This document shows positions 43,464 to 52,686 of a DNA stretch of 64,000 nt, in pieces. The notes below the pieces were generated by a model. The model was not told the DNA's origin. It saw only the letters and a program-made list of their open reading frames with translations, and made no database searches. Every line of letters begins with the position of its first letter. The stretch's first letter is position 1. Position numbers and translations under genes: made by a program. Origin of the DNA: Hyphomicrobiales bacterium (GTDB lineage: Bacteria > Pseudomonadota > Alphaproteobacteria > Rhizobiales > NORP267). The stretch is taken from contig JAJFHA010000009.1 of the NCBI GenBank assembly GCA_021775875.1, positions 1 through 64,000 of the forward strand, read 5' to 3'.

Positions 43464-44752
43464 GACCCTGCCCCCACACGGGCCGCGAGATTTTCAGGAA
43501 TTGCCATCAGCGGATGGCTATCGATCACGCCACCGGGGTGTAGAGCAGGGAAAGCTCCTTGCGCCCATTTCAAAACCTGGATTGCCGGACTGTTCAAGAG
43601 TAATTTAGCGGCCGGGTAGCGCCAGATAATCTGGTCGGTCAGGTCGTTCGGCCGGTATGCACCATCGCCGATACCATCGCGATCAATATCAAAGGCGCTA
43701 TTGTCGCTCCAGTAATTCCCAACACCTTCGCTTGACCATTCGAGCCAGCGGGTGCCGACATATTTAACCTGGTTGCGGTTAGCGACAAAGGCGTTGCCAT
43801 GGATGTCATTGCGCTCTGAGCCCGCCGTGAACTGGATACCGGTGTCGCAACCACTGAGGTAATTTTCGGTAATCCGGTTCTTGTTTGAGTTATAGATGAA
43901 CAGGCATTTTTCCGGTCCGCCGGTCACGATGTTACCGACAACATCGACTTCGTTGGCAAAGTTGAACAGAATGCCCCGGTCACTGTCATTTTCGGAAATA
44001 TTGTCGCGCATCTTGATGCGTGTCGAATACATAATGGCGTAACCGATATCGTTGCCGCGCGAAATATTGCCGGTGACCTGACTGTCGTTGGTATACATAT
44101 AATGAACCGCGAAGCGCACATCGTGCATGACATTGTTGCGGAAAATATTGTCTTTGCTGGTGGTGACAAAAATACCATCTCGGCCAGCACTGATTTCGTT
44201 ATCCTCGATAATTGCGCCGGGCGCGTTCCATATCTGGATACCGTTACCGCGCTCGTTGAGGCGCATATCGCTGCGCCCGATAATTCTGTTGGCACTGACT
44301 AAAGCGTCATTGGCACCGGAGACATAGATTCCGATCAGGTTTTCATAAATGTGATTGCCGGAGACAATGGCATTGGTTGCTTCCGGGGTCAGAAAAATTC
44401 CGGAATCCTGGGTTTCAAGCAACAACCCGGAACCGGTAATTTCGAGATTTCGTAATTCAACATTTGCCGCTTCGACGGTGATCACATTGCCGTCGCCGTC
44501 GCCTTCGATCCGGGCGCTATTGCCGCCATCAAGAACAAGGCTTTTGGAGATTGTGACCGGGCCGGTATGAACCCCCGGTGCAAGCATCAAAATATCGCCC
44601 TGCTGCGCTGCTACGATCGCTGCCGCCAGCAAACCTGGGCCAGACATCACATCAATACGTGCAGCGTTGGCCGCATTAAGTATTCCGGTTGCGGCAAGGA
44701 ACAACCCTGCCGCAACCGCGATTATATTTCGCCTTCGACGATGCCCGCTCAT
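43460..44752 (-). CDS. nosD: NosD, periplasmic copper-handling beta-helix protein
   Basis: NosD is a right-handed beta-helix protein that docks on NosFY and takes copper from NosL to NosZ. The 430-residue product has a signal peptide (RRNIIAVAAGLFLAATGIL) and repeated parallel-beta turns (AIVSGNHIYENLIGIYVSGA, ALVSANRIIGRSD, DNIFRNNVMHDVRFAVHYMY), then the family segment GNYWSDNSAFDIDRDGIGD near 348-366. The ATG at 44752 lies 11 bases behind the nosZ stop; the frame is open to 44839 but overlaps nosZ. Confidence 0.95.
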   Translation of the reverse strand: MSGHRRRRNIIAVAAGLFLAATGILNAANAARIDVMSGPGLLAAAIVAAQQGDILMLAPGVHTGPVTISKSLVLDGGNSARIEGDGDGNVITVEAANVELRNLEITGSGLLLETQDSGIFLTPEATNAIVSGNHIYENLIGIYVSGANDALVSANRIIGRSDMRLNERGNGIQIWNAPGAIIEDNEISAGRDGIFVTTSKDNIFRNNVMHDVRFAVHYMYTNDSQVTGNISRGNDIGYAIMYSTRIKMRDNISENDSDRGILFNFANEVDVVGNIVTGGPEKCLFIYNSNKNRITENYLSGCDTGIQFTAGSERNDIHGNAFVANRNQVKYVGTRWLEWSSEGVGNYWSDNSAFDIDRDGIGDGAYRPNDLTDQIIWRYPAAKLLLNSPAIQVLKWAQGAFPALHPGGVIDSHPLMAIPENLAARVGAGS

Positions 44753-44763
44753 TTTCTTCAGTC

Positions 44764-46665
44764 CTAACTTGGCTCGACAATCATACGACCACGCATTTCC
44801 ATGTGCAGCGCATGACAGAACCATTGGCAATAGAACCAATGGACTCCAGCCATATCCGCCTTGAAGGTCACGGACGCCGTTTGTTGCGGTCCGACTTCCA
44901 TGCAGACACCATAATTGGCCATTGTCAGACCATGAGTCAGATCATCCACATCATCCATGTTCGACACGATGATGGTAACTTCATCACCCTGTTTCACTGT
45001 GAACTTCTCAAGCGAGAAAGTCGGAGCGATTGAATGCATATAGACCCTAACCTTGTTGCCGTCGCGGATAACGTCGGCTGGATAATCCAGATCAACGCCA
45101 TCTTTTTCGGCCTGCGCCAATGTCGCGGCAAAGGTCGGGTCGGCACGATCATAGACCTGGTTCGGATTGACCAAAGCACGGTCCACCAGAATACAGTCAT
45201 GAGGTTCGCCAAAGGTCGGGCCGTCATGAACAAGCTTCATCTCGTCGCCTGAAATATCGATCAATTGTTCGCTTTCAGGTTTCAGCGGACCCACATTAAT
45301 GTAACGATCCTTTGAGAATTTGTTCAATGAAATTAGCCATTTACCATCGGCATCTTTGGTCTCACCCATGGATGTATGGTTATGGCCAGGCTGATATTGA
45401 ACATCGATTTTTTGCACAATCGGGTCAACATCATCGCCGCCAAAGCTGGCAATCGCTTTCGCGATATCCCATTTGACCACCTGGCTGTCGAGGAACAACG
45501 TGGTGTAGGCGTAGCCACGACCATCAAAGGCAGTATGCAGCGGGCCAAGTCCCAGTTGCGGTTCGGCAACCACTGCGTCACGCGGCTGGATATTGTCAGC
45601 GAACAGATCGGGCAATTTCCGCAAATCAATCACCGATACGGTTGGCGACAATTTGCCGTTGATCATCATGTAATTGCCGTCCGGTGACGCGTTGACGCCG
45701 TGCGGGCTGTTCGAGATCGGAATATAGCGGGTATATTTCGAGCCCTTGCGGCCATCGAGAACCGGCACATCGCCACCATAGATTTTGAAGTCGCCGTCTT
45801 TGACGCCTTGTTCAATAGCTGCAATGTCGAAGACAACAGCCCAGTCCTGCTCGGATGATGTCATCTCGGCAAGGGTGACGCCTTCTTCTGAATTGTAGCA
45901 GCTTGCGATGGCGTATTTGCCCTGATAGTCGGCATCGACATTATCCAGATTACCATCAACGATAACCTGCCAGGCGACTTTCATTTCGTCGCCATCGATG
46001 GCCGAGAAAACCGCCACATATTTTGACGGATCATCAAGCACAGTGCCATCATTCGGCAGCGGCACGCGGTGCTCTCCGTTGGCAAAAACATAGCCGGTGC
46101 GCGGATATTTCTGCGGACGCAGGCCGTGAATGTCAGCGGCGTTCGGCACTGAGATAACCTTGTCCACCTTCATGATGTCGCAGCGGATACGGGCAACGCG
46201 CGTATTGGCTTTGTCGTTCACGAAAATATAGCGGCCATCATAGGTCCCGTCGGTAAATGACATATGGGGATGATGGGTATCGCCGTTCAACGGGATGCCA
46301 CCTTTGTCTGCCCAAAATTCCGTTTCGTGGGGCAGCATGTTTTCGGTGAGAATTTTACGGCTCTCATTGGTCTGGCCCCAGCCCGTGGCGCTGCACCGGT
46401 TGAAGACCGGGATACGCATCAATTCGCGCATCGAGGGCATGCCGAGGATGCGAACTTCACCCGATTGGCCACCAGACCAGAAGCCGTAATAATCGTCCAG
46501 ATCACCCGGCGCAACTTCGTTTGAAGCACCGGCTGCCCGGGCAGGTACGGTACTACCGGTCAACATGCCAGCACTGGCAACGGCACCAACGCCAGCAGCA
46601 ACAGCTGTTCCTCCGAGCAATGCTCTTCTGGAAAAACCTGTTTCTGTTTTCTTGTCTTCACTCAT
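44764..46665 (-). CDS. nosZ: nitrous oxide reductase NosZ (clade I, Tat-exported)
   Basis: NosZ reduces N2O to N2 in the periplasm with CuA and the tetranuclear CuZ centre. The 633-residue protein has a Tat signal ([16 protein letters not shown]), which marks clade I, the beta-propeller with CuZ histidines (DTHHPHMS near 128-135; [15 protein letters not shown]), and the C-terminal cupredoxin with the CuA motif [18 protein letters not shown] near 606-623 (two Cys, His, Met). A GGAGACG ribosome-binding site precedes the ATG. It is 34 bases behind nosR. Confidence 0.98.
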   Translation of the reverse strand: MSEDKKTETGFSRRALLGGTAVAAGVGAVASAGMLTGSTVPARAAGASNEVAPGDLDDYYGFWSGGQSGEVRILGMPSMRELMRIPVFNRCSATGWGQTNESRKILTENMLPHETEFWADKGGIPLNGDTHHPHMSFTDGTYDGRYIFVNDKANTRVARIRCDIMKVDKVISVPNAADIHGLRPQKYPRTGYVFANGEHRVPLPNDGTVLDDPSKYVAVFSAIDGDEMKVAWQVIVDGNLDNVDADYQGKYAIASCYNSEEGVTLAEMTSSEQDWAVVFDIAAIEQGVKDGDFKIYGGDVPVLDGRKGSKYTRYIPISNSPHGVNASPDGNYMMINGKLSPTVSVIDLRKLPDLFADNIQPRDAVVAEPQLGLGPLHTAFDGRGYAYTTLFLDSQVVKWDIAKAIASFGGDDVDPIVQKIDVQYQPGHNHTSMGETKDADGKWLISLNKFSKDRYINVGPLKPESEQLIDISGDEMKLVHDGPTFGEPHDCILVDRALVNPNQVYDRADPTFAATLAQAEKDGVDLDYPADVIRDGNKVRVYMHSIAPTFSLEKFTVKQGDEVTIIVSNMDDVDDLTHGLTMANYGVCMEVGPQQTASVTFKADMAGVHWFYCQWFCHALHMEMRGRMIVEPS

Positions 46666-46699
46666 TTTCGTCTCCTTTTGTCTTCACGAAAATTAGGGG

Positions 46700-48928
46700 T
46701 TACGATTGAATATCCCTTGTCCGGCCAAGCCGACGCGGCTTGCGGTACAGAGGATTACCGGCAGATGATGTGCTGCCGGATTCTTTCGGGCTTGCACCCT
46801 TGTTGGCTTTTGCAAATTTGTGGATCATGACCGGGCAGATATTTTTGTCGTTATAGAGTTGCTGGCAATGGAAACAGTCCATGCATTCGTTGCCGTTTAT
46901 CCGGCCTGAAGGCTCAATTGCCTGGACCATGCATTTCTGGGCGCAGATGTGGCACGGGTCACCGCAATTGGAATAGCGTTTTAACCAGTTGAACAAATGC
47001 AACTGGCCCGGGATCGAGAGGGCCGCGCCAAGCGGGCACAGATAACGGCAGAAAAAACGCTCGATAAACAGGCCGGCGAAAACAAGCGCCCCGGCAAACA
47101 GCACATAAGGCCAGGCACGCATGAAACGCAGCACAATCGCGGTCTTGAACGGTTCGATCTCGGCCAGATGCTCGGCCAGCGTCAGGGAATAAATCGAGAT
47201 ACCGATCAGGCCGAGAAAGATCAGGTATTTCAGCGCCCAAAGGCGTTCGTGGATCCACCAGGGGACTGTGATCTGGGGTACTTTGAAAAACTTCGCGATT
47301 TTATTGGTCAATTCCTGCAACGCGCCAAACGGGCATAACCAGCCGCAGAACGGCCCCCGGCCCCACAGGATGAGAGATGCCGCGACCGAAGCCCAAAGGA
47401 TGAAAATCAGCGGTTCCAGCAAAAAATATTCCCAGCGGAAATCAGACAGCAGGGCGTTGACGAAGGCAAATACATTGACCACCGAAAGCTGGGCCTGGGC
47501 GTAGAACCCAATCCAGAACAGGGTGAATGTCAGAAAACCGGTACGAATCCAGTCGCCGAGTTTCGGGTATTTTGCAAGCTGGTCCTGCGCAAAAAAGATC
47601 ATGGTCAGGATGCCGATTGCCGCCAGCAGGATCGCAATCTGATAAGGTTTTTGCTGCCAGATGCGCAACCACAATGCGTTGGATTGTGGGTCGCCAAGGC
47701 TTTGCTGGCCAGTTGCCTGTTCGCTCACAGCGGAGGTTCCAGCCGGTGCCGCTTCCACAATGACGTAAGCGTCGGGGAGCTGATAGGATAACTCGAAAGC
47801 CACAAAGACCTTTTCAAGAGCGCCAATGGCGCGTTGTACCAGAAGTTGTAGTTGCCACGGATTGGCCGGATCAAAGACCACATCTTTTGGCGTATAAAAG
47901 AGTGCAACTTCGGTAAAATCCGGTGCGCCGATGGCAGCAACATCGCCAATATTCTTGTAGCCACGATCCCTGAAGCGCAGATGTTCTTCGCCCTGGGTTA
48001 CCTGAATCCGGTCAAAAATACCGCCCCGCACATACCCTGATCCACGGAACGAATAACGCCCGGTTCCCATAATCAGGAAACCGTTTTGGCCCTCTTCAAG
48101 GCGATCCAGATAATTTCCATATTCCTGTTCGCCAAGCAATGAGCGAGCAATGGCAGGGACCGCCAGAGAGGCTGCGTAGAGATCAATGAAAGTCTCATCG
48201 TCTTCGCCTTTTTCAGGGCGGGCAATCGCCCTTTCATTGCCCTGATCTTGGAACGCCTGATTGATGTCTGCGATTGATAGCTGAAGACGGCGCACAGACC
48301 CGTTGCCGATCAGGTCGGTCCAGTCCAGAACGTCCTCGCTGGAGGTGTCGACGGTCCTTGTGGGTCCCGTTGTCGTGGCCAGTGCTTGCAGACCACCGAG
48401 GCCCAAAATCCGGGCGGCGCGGACCGATGCCCGCTTGATGGAATCGTCCATCACCATTACCGTGACGGTGGCCCCGGAGACGATATCGACCGGCGGCGGT
48501 TCGCCCGCCTTCTCCCGCGCCATGGTCAGAATGTCGGTGCCGATATAGCCGGCGATGAAATCCCGTATTTTTTCGTCCGGGATGCCCGCCAGCACAATCG
48601 GTTCAGAATGTTTGACCAACCGCGCACCCGCGATCCGGCCATCTTCGCGCAGCCCGATCAGGATATAAATCGGTTTGCCGGAATAGCCTATAGCTCCGAC
48701 AAAATCGGTGTTCAGAAATACATATCCAATGGTTTCGCCGTCTTTCAGGACCGGGATGATCGGGGCGTCATCGCGGCGTGTCCCGTAGGCATCGGCTTCA
48801 GGAAAAATCGCATTTACCGGCGTATCTGCCAAAAATACAGATAGATCATCTTCCGCGCGTACCGGCGATAAACCGGCAAGCAAGGCGAGGATAACAGTAA
48901 AGAAAAAACCAAATATGGTTTTGGTCAT
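46700..48928 (-). CDS. nosR: NosR, flavin/Fe-S electron-donor protein for N2O reductase
   Basis: NosR passes quinol electrons to NosZ and supports nosZ expression. The 742-residue protein has a signal/anchor, a periplasmic FMN domain with the flavinylation site DIVSGATVTVMVMDD (Thr) near 152-166, several membrane segments, two cytosolic Cys motifs (GPFCGWLCPFGAL and FFCRYLCPLGAAL), and C-terminal [4Fe-4S] sets CGDPCHICAQKC and CMDCFHCQQLYNDKNICP. The ATG at 48928 was chosen over a TTG at 48949. An FNR-type box lies 60 bases upstream. NosX at the operon end is its flavinyl transferase. Confidence 0.95.
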   Translation of the reverse strand: MTKTIFGFFFTVILALLAGLSPVRAEDDLSVFLADTPVNAIFPEADAYGTRRDDAPIIPVLKDGETIGYVFLNTDFVGAIGYSGKPIYILIGLREDGRIAGARLVKHSEPIVLAGIPDEKIRDFIAGYIGTDILTMAREKAGEPPPVDIVSGATVTVMVMDDSIKRASVRAARILGLGGLQALATTTGPTRTVDTSSEDVLDWTDLIGNGSVRRLQLSIADINQAFQDQGNERAIARPEKGEDDETFIDLYAASLAVPAIARSLLGEQEYGNYLDRLEEGQNGFLIMGTGRYSFRGSGYVRGGIFDRIQVTQGEEHLRFRDRGYKNIGDVAAIGAPDFTEVALFYTPKDVVFDPANPWQLQLLVQRAIGALEKVFVAFELSYQLPDAYVIVEAAPAGTSAVSEQATGQQSLGDPQSNALWLRIWQQKPYQIAILLAAIGILTMIFFAQDQLAKYPKLGDWIRTGFLTFTLFWIGFYAQAQLSVVNVFAFVNALLSDFRWEYFLLEPLIFILWASVAASLILWGRGPFCGWLCPFGALQELTNKIAKFFKVPQITVPWWIHERLWALKYLIFLGLIGISIYSLTLAEHLAEIEPFKTAIVLRFMRAWPYVLFAGALVFAGLFIERFFCRYLCPLGAALSIPGQLHLFNWLKRYSNCGDPCHICAQKCMVQAIEPSGRINGNECMDCFHCQQLYNDKNICPVMIHKFAKANKGASPKESGSTSSAGNPLYRKPRRLGRTRDIQS

Positions 48929-48987
48929 AAAACCCCACACATCTGCCAAACTGACAACAAATAATCACGGGCTAGAGCAAGCGAGAT

Positions 48988-49001
48988 TGATGCAGGTCAA
49001 G
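48988..49001 (-). promoter_or_regulatory. FNR/NnrR-type box upstream of nosR
   Basis: TTGATGCAGGTCAA at 48988-49001 fits the Crp/FNR-family palindrome TTGAT-N4-(A/G)TCAA. It is centred about 66 bases before the nosR ATG, so a transcript starting near 48953 would place it at about -41.5, the activating position. This predicts oxygen-lack or NO control of the operon; which regulator binds cannot be told. Confidence 0.72.
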
Positions 49002-49136
49002 TTGACAGGGTTCTGAACAAGGTTTTTGGATTAAATTTTCCCCAGAAGAAAGATACGGCTATGGTCAGGAAAATCTCACCAGCAATCAATAATCGGAAAT
49101 TTTAAAGAATTCGGCGTATATTCCGGGCCGCTCCCG

Positions 49137-50324
49137 CTAGAGCGCTTGTCCGGCTGCCCATCCGCTGGACCAGGCCCATTGAAAATTATATCCGCCCAGC
49201 CATCCGGTCACATCAACCGCTTCGCCGATAACATAGAGACCGGGCATGGATTTGGCTTCCATTGTTTGCGACGACAGATGGTCGGTGCTGATGCCGCCTG
49301 CTGTTACTTCAGCTTTAGCAAAGCCTTCAGTGCCGTTGGGGTTGAAGGACCAATGGCTGAGGCGCTGCGCCGCGTCGTCGAGTTTACGGTCGGGGATGTT
49401 GGCAAGCTCACCCTCTAGCGCCAATTGTTCGGCCAGCGTTTCCGCCAACCGGGCCGGCAACGCACGGGCCAGCGCGGCACGCATTTGCAGGCGCGGGTCA
49501 GATTGTTTCAACGCAACCATCCAATCGCTGCTCAGATCGGGCAGAAAATTGACATTGACCGGCTGCCGGTGTCGCCAATAGGTGGATATTTGCAAAATCG
49601 CCGGGCCGGATAATCCCTTATGGGTGAAGAGGGCAGCTTCGCGAAACGAGGTTTTGCCGCAGCTGACGATAATGTCTATGGAGACACCGGACAGAGACCG
49701 GAACAAAATCTCGTTGCCGCCCAGGGTCAGAGGCACCAAAGCCGGGCGCGGTTCGACTATTTTCAAGCCAAAGCGCCGGGCGACCTCATACGCAAACCCG
49801 GTCGCCCCCATTTTCGGGATCGAAAGGCCGCCGGTGGCGAGCACCAATGATGGCGCAGTGGCGATCATGTCACCACATTTTATCCGGTAGCGGCCATCGC
49901 TATGGTCTATATCCCTAACCACCTCACCCAATTGCTGGGTCACGTTACCTTTTTTACATTCTTCGATCAGCATCGCCAAAATCTGTTTTGCCGACCCGTC
50001 GCAAAAAAGTTGGCCCAGGGTTTTTTCGTGCCAGGCAATATTATGCCGCTCAACAAGCGCGATGAAATCTTCCGGGCGGTAGCGGCCAAGAGCCGACTTA
50101 GCGAAATGAGGATTGGTGGAAAGATAACGCTCGGGCGGGGTATGCAGGTTTGTGAAATTACAGCGCCCACCGCCGGAAATCAGGATTTTCTTGCCCGGAC
50201 TGTCGGCATGATCGATGAGCAGCACTTTGCGCCCGCGCTGGCCGGCAATCGCGGCGCACATCAGCCCGGCCGCACCTGCGCCCAGGATGATGGCGTCAAA
50301 TTCAAAAATATTAGCGCTGCTCAC
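49137..50324 (-). CDS. HI0933/BaiN (YhiN)-family FAD-dependent oxidoreductase
   Basis: The 395-residue flavoprotein has the dinucleotide-binding start AIILGAGAAGLMCAAIAGQR near 11-30, the family motif GKKILISGGGRCNFTN near 44-59, LVLATGGLSIPKMGATG near 160-176, and a C-terminal FAD motif GLYVIGEAVDVTGWLGGYNF near 361-380. Members are reductases of unsure physiological substrate. It starts with GTG at 50324, overlapping the stop of the upstream YaiI gene (GTGA). Confidence 0.9.
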   Translation of the reverse strand: MSSANIFEFDAIILGAGAAGLMCAAIAGQRGRKVLLIDHADSPGKKILISGGGRCNFTNLHTPPERYLSTNPHFAKSALGRYRPEDFIALVERHNIAWHEKTLGQLFCDGSAKQILAMLIEECKKGNVTQQLGEVVRDIDHSDGRYRIKCGDMIATAPSLVLATGGLSIPKMGATGFAYEVARRFGLKIVEPRPALVPLTLGGNEILFRSLSGVSIDIIVSCGKTSFREAALFTHKGLSGPAILQISTYWRHRQPVNVNFLPDLSSDWMVALKQSDPRLQMRAALARALPARLAETLAEQLALEGELANIPDRKLDDAAQRLSHWSFNPNGTEGFAKAEVTAGGISTDHLSSQTMEAKSMPGLYVIGEAVDVTGWLGGYNFQWAWSSGWAAGQAL

Positions 50325-50794
50325 TTGTTCAACCTGATCCGGACAAGAGCGGCATCCAGAGCCGATAAAAACCGCGAGCGGTCTGATTTACTGAACGGTT
50401 TGGCACCACCGATCTGATCGCCACCTGCGCGCAAATCCACCATGATCGCCCGGGTTGCCACCGCCGCCCCGATGGAATTGTCCGTAAACGGTTTTCCATT
50501 GGGTGCGATCACCGAAGCCCCTGCCTTGAGGCACCGGGCGGCAAGCAGGATATCTGCCGTGATGACCACAGAACATGCGTCCGAATGTTCGGCAATATAA
50601 TCGTCCGCCGCATCCATATCAGCATTGACAACCACCTGCTCCACAAACGGGTCCCGGGGAACCCGCATATAGCTGTTGGCGACAATGCTGACCGGGATTT
50701 TAAGGCGGTAGGCAACCTTGTAGATCTCATCCTTGACGGGGCAAGCGTCGGCATCAACCAGAATCCGGATCGAAGTATTTTCTGTATCAGGCAT
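50321..50794 (-). CDS. YaiI/YqxD (DUF188) family protein
   Basis: The 157-residue protein matches the YaiI family in length and blocks: ILVDADACPVKDEIYKVAYR near 10-29, DAADDYIAEHSDACSVVITA near 61-80, and DILLAARCLKAGASVIAPNG near 81-100. The fold is PIN-like, with conserved aspartates suggesting a nuclease, but no activity is established. It overlaps the flavoprotein gene by 4 bases and follows rhlE by 26 bases. Confidence 0.9.
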   Translation of the reverse strand: MPDTENTSIRILVDADACPVKDEIYKVAYRLKIPVSIVANSYMRVPRDPFVEQVVVNADMDAADDYIAEHSDACSVVITADILLAARCLKAGASVIAPNGKPFTDNSIGAAVATRAIMVDLRAGGDQIGGAKPFSKSDRSRFLSALDAALVRIRLNK

Positions 50795-50820
50795 GTGGTT
50801 GCCGGGCTGACTGACCTTGA

Positions 50821-52263
50821 TCAGGCAGCAGGTTTCCGCCTGACCCGACGGCGCTTGCCAGGACGGTTGGGGTTATTGTTGCCACCGGGCTTCTGAAATT
50901 TCTGACCCGCATTATCGCGTATCGCCACGACATTATCCGGCGATGTTCTGGTTTCACCGGCATCTGCATTTTGGCGACGTTTGTTTTGCCCGCCGGGTGC
51001 TGATGCATCTGCGCCACCTGTTCTGTCCGGCGACCATTTGGCGCTTTGCTGGCGCCCGCGTACTTTCTGGTTGAAGCTGTTCTTGCTGCGGGAGCGCTTT
51101 TTGCCTTTGCCGAACGATCTACCGACCGGATCGGCCGGGCGTTCACCGCCTTCGGTCTCTATCCTGCTGCCCATCAGTTTTTCGATATCCCGCAAAAGCT
51201 GGAATTCTTCCGGTGCACAGAAGGCAATGGCCTTTCCCGATGCACCAGCACGCGCCGTGCGCCCGATACGATGGACGTAATTTTCCGGCACTTCCGGCAG
51301 GTTGAAATTATAAACATGGCTGACGCCTGAAATATCGATGCCGCGGGCGGCAACGTCGGTCGCCACCAGAATGCGGATTTCACCGTCCTTGAAGGCCTTG
51401 ATGGCGCGGGTGCGCTGGCCCTGGCTTTTATTGCCGTGGATCGAACCTGCCTTGAAGCCGCGCGCTACAAGCTGCTTCATCAGTTTTTCGGCACCGTGTT
51501 TGGTCCGGGCGAAAACCAGCGAGAGGTCATCTTCCCGCTCTGCCAGACAGACTTTCAACAACGCTGCCTTATCGGGCTGCGAAACAAAATGAACCGACTG
51601 ATTAATCTTGTCGACGGCGCGTCCTGGCGCTGATGTTGCAACCCGCACAGGATTGTTCAAATAGGCCTGCGACAATTGCTCGACCTGTTTTGGCATGGTT
51701 GCCGAAAACAAAAGCGTTTGACGCGGAGTACCCAAAAGGGCGGCGATTTTGCGCAAGGGAACAATGAAGCCCAGATCCAGCATCTGGTCAGCTTCATCGA
51801 GCACCAGATATTTTACGGTATCGAGACGCAGTGCCTTGCGCTCGACCAAATCGAGCAGACGACCCGGTGTCGCCACCAGAATATCGGTGCCGCGTTCAAG
51901 GTTTTTCTTCTGGAAATGGATCGAAGCGCCGCCAAAAACAACACCGATACGCAGATGCGTATGGCGCACAAAGTCGCGCAAGTTGGTTGCGATCTGGCTT
52001 GCCAGTTCGCGGGTTGGCGCAAGAATAAGAGCGCGAACGGTTTTGGATGCCGGTCTTTCCTTTTCACTAAGCAGATGATGGATAAGCGGCAGACCGAAAG
52101 CCGCCGTCTTGCCAGTGCCGGTTTGGGCGAGCCCGATCAGGTCGCGACCTTCCAGGACAAGCGGGATCGCTTCAACCTGGATCGGTGTTGGAGTTTCGTA
52201 TCCAAGTGATTTAATGGTTTTCTGAATTGATGGGGCGAGCCCGAGAGATTCGAATTGAGTCAA
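50821..52263 (-). CDS. rhlE: DEAD-box RNA helicase RhlE
   Basis: RhlE unwinds RNA during ribosome assembly and cold adaptation. The 480-residue protein shows the Q motif (PTPIQVEAIP near 26), Walker A GLAQTGTGKTAAFGLP near 44-59, DEADQMLDLGF near 155-165, SAT near 187, and helicase motif VI YVHRIGRTARAG near 326-337. The C-terminal 110 residues are basic and low in complexity (GKGKKRSRSKNSFNQKVRG, GKRRRVRRKPAA), suiting RNA binding. Confidence 0.95.
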   Translation of the reverse strand: MTQFESLGLAPSIQKTIKSLGYETPTPIQVEAIPLVLEGRDLIGLAQTGTGKTAAFGLPLIHHLLSEKERPASKTVRALILAPTRELASQIATNLRDFVRHTHLRIGVVFGGASIHFQKKNLERGTDILVATPGRLLDLVERKALRLDTVKYLVLDEADQMLDLGFIVPLRKIAALLGTPRQTLLFSATMPKQVEQLSQAYLNNPVRVATSAPGRAVDKINQSVHFVSQPDKAALLKVCLAEREDDLSLVFARTKHGAEKLMKQLVARGFKAGSIHGNKSQGQRTRAIKAFKDGEIRILVATDVAARGIDISGVSHVYNFNLPEVPENYVHRIGRTARAGASGKAIAFCAPEEFQLLRDIEKLMGSRIETEGGERPADPVGRSFGKGKKRSRSKNSFNQKVRGRQQSAKWSPDRTGGADASAPGGQNKRRQNADAGETRTSPDNVVAIRDNAGQKFQKPGGNNNPNRPGKRRRVRRKPAA

Positions 52264-52455
52264 ACTAATTACCTTTCAATAGGCCCAGGCACGTATTGAA
52301 CCTGACGCCAAAAAAACAAACGGCAAACCACCAAACGCTAAATTAAGCGGGTGGTGACCGTATAATGCGGTTGCGATCATTTCAGCCCAGGACATTTGTC
52401 CGGTCAGACTGGAAGATCGTCAGAACCCCGCGTGAATTGGGAACTTTTTGGTTGG

Positions 52456-52484
52456 CTCCTGAGGCGTTAAAACGCTGCCAGGAG
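52456..52484 (+). promoter_or_regulatory. hairpin covering the ribosome-binding site of a 35-codon frame
   Basis: CTCCTG (52456-52461) pairs with CAGGAG (52479-52484), and an inner GCGT/ACGC stem extends it. The right arm contains most of the AGGAGG that precedes the ATG at 52493. The structure could switch translation of the small frame on and off, or simply be a transcript end. Confidence 0.4.
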
Positions 52485-52492
52485 GCTTTGCA

Positions 52493-52600
52493 ATGTCTGG
52501 CGCCATAAAAGACCTGCATTTAAAAATGCAATTCTGGTCGGACGCGGGCTGCTCACGCGGCAGCCAAAAGACACGCGGGTATCATCCGATACCTGCCTAA
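52493..52600 (+). CDS. possible 35-residue small protein or leader peptide
   Basis: A frame of 35 codons starts with ATG 7 bases behind a perfect AGGAGG and reads MSGAIKDLHLKMQFWSDAGC, ending at TAA in 52600. It lies between the divergent rhlE promoter and the convergent aat end, in an otherwise empty 420-base interval. I know no family for it. The strong ribosome-binding site, buried in a hairpin, is the main reason for listing it. Confidence 0.35.
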   Translation: MSGAIKDLHLKMQFWSDAGCSRGSQKTRGYHPIPA

Positions 52601-52686
52601 AGTCAAGCATTCATTCGTAAATTCGTTACCGGTCCAGGGGTCACAAACTATATCTCAATCTGAAACTGCGAATCGGGACCCTATTT

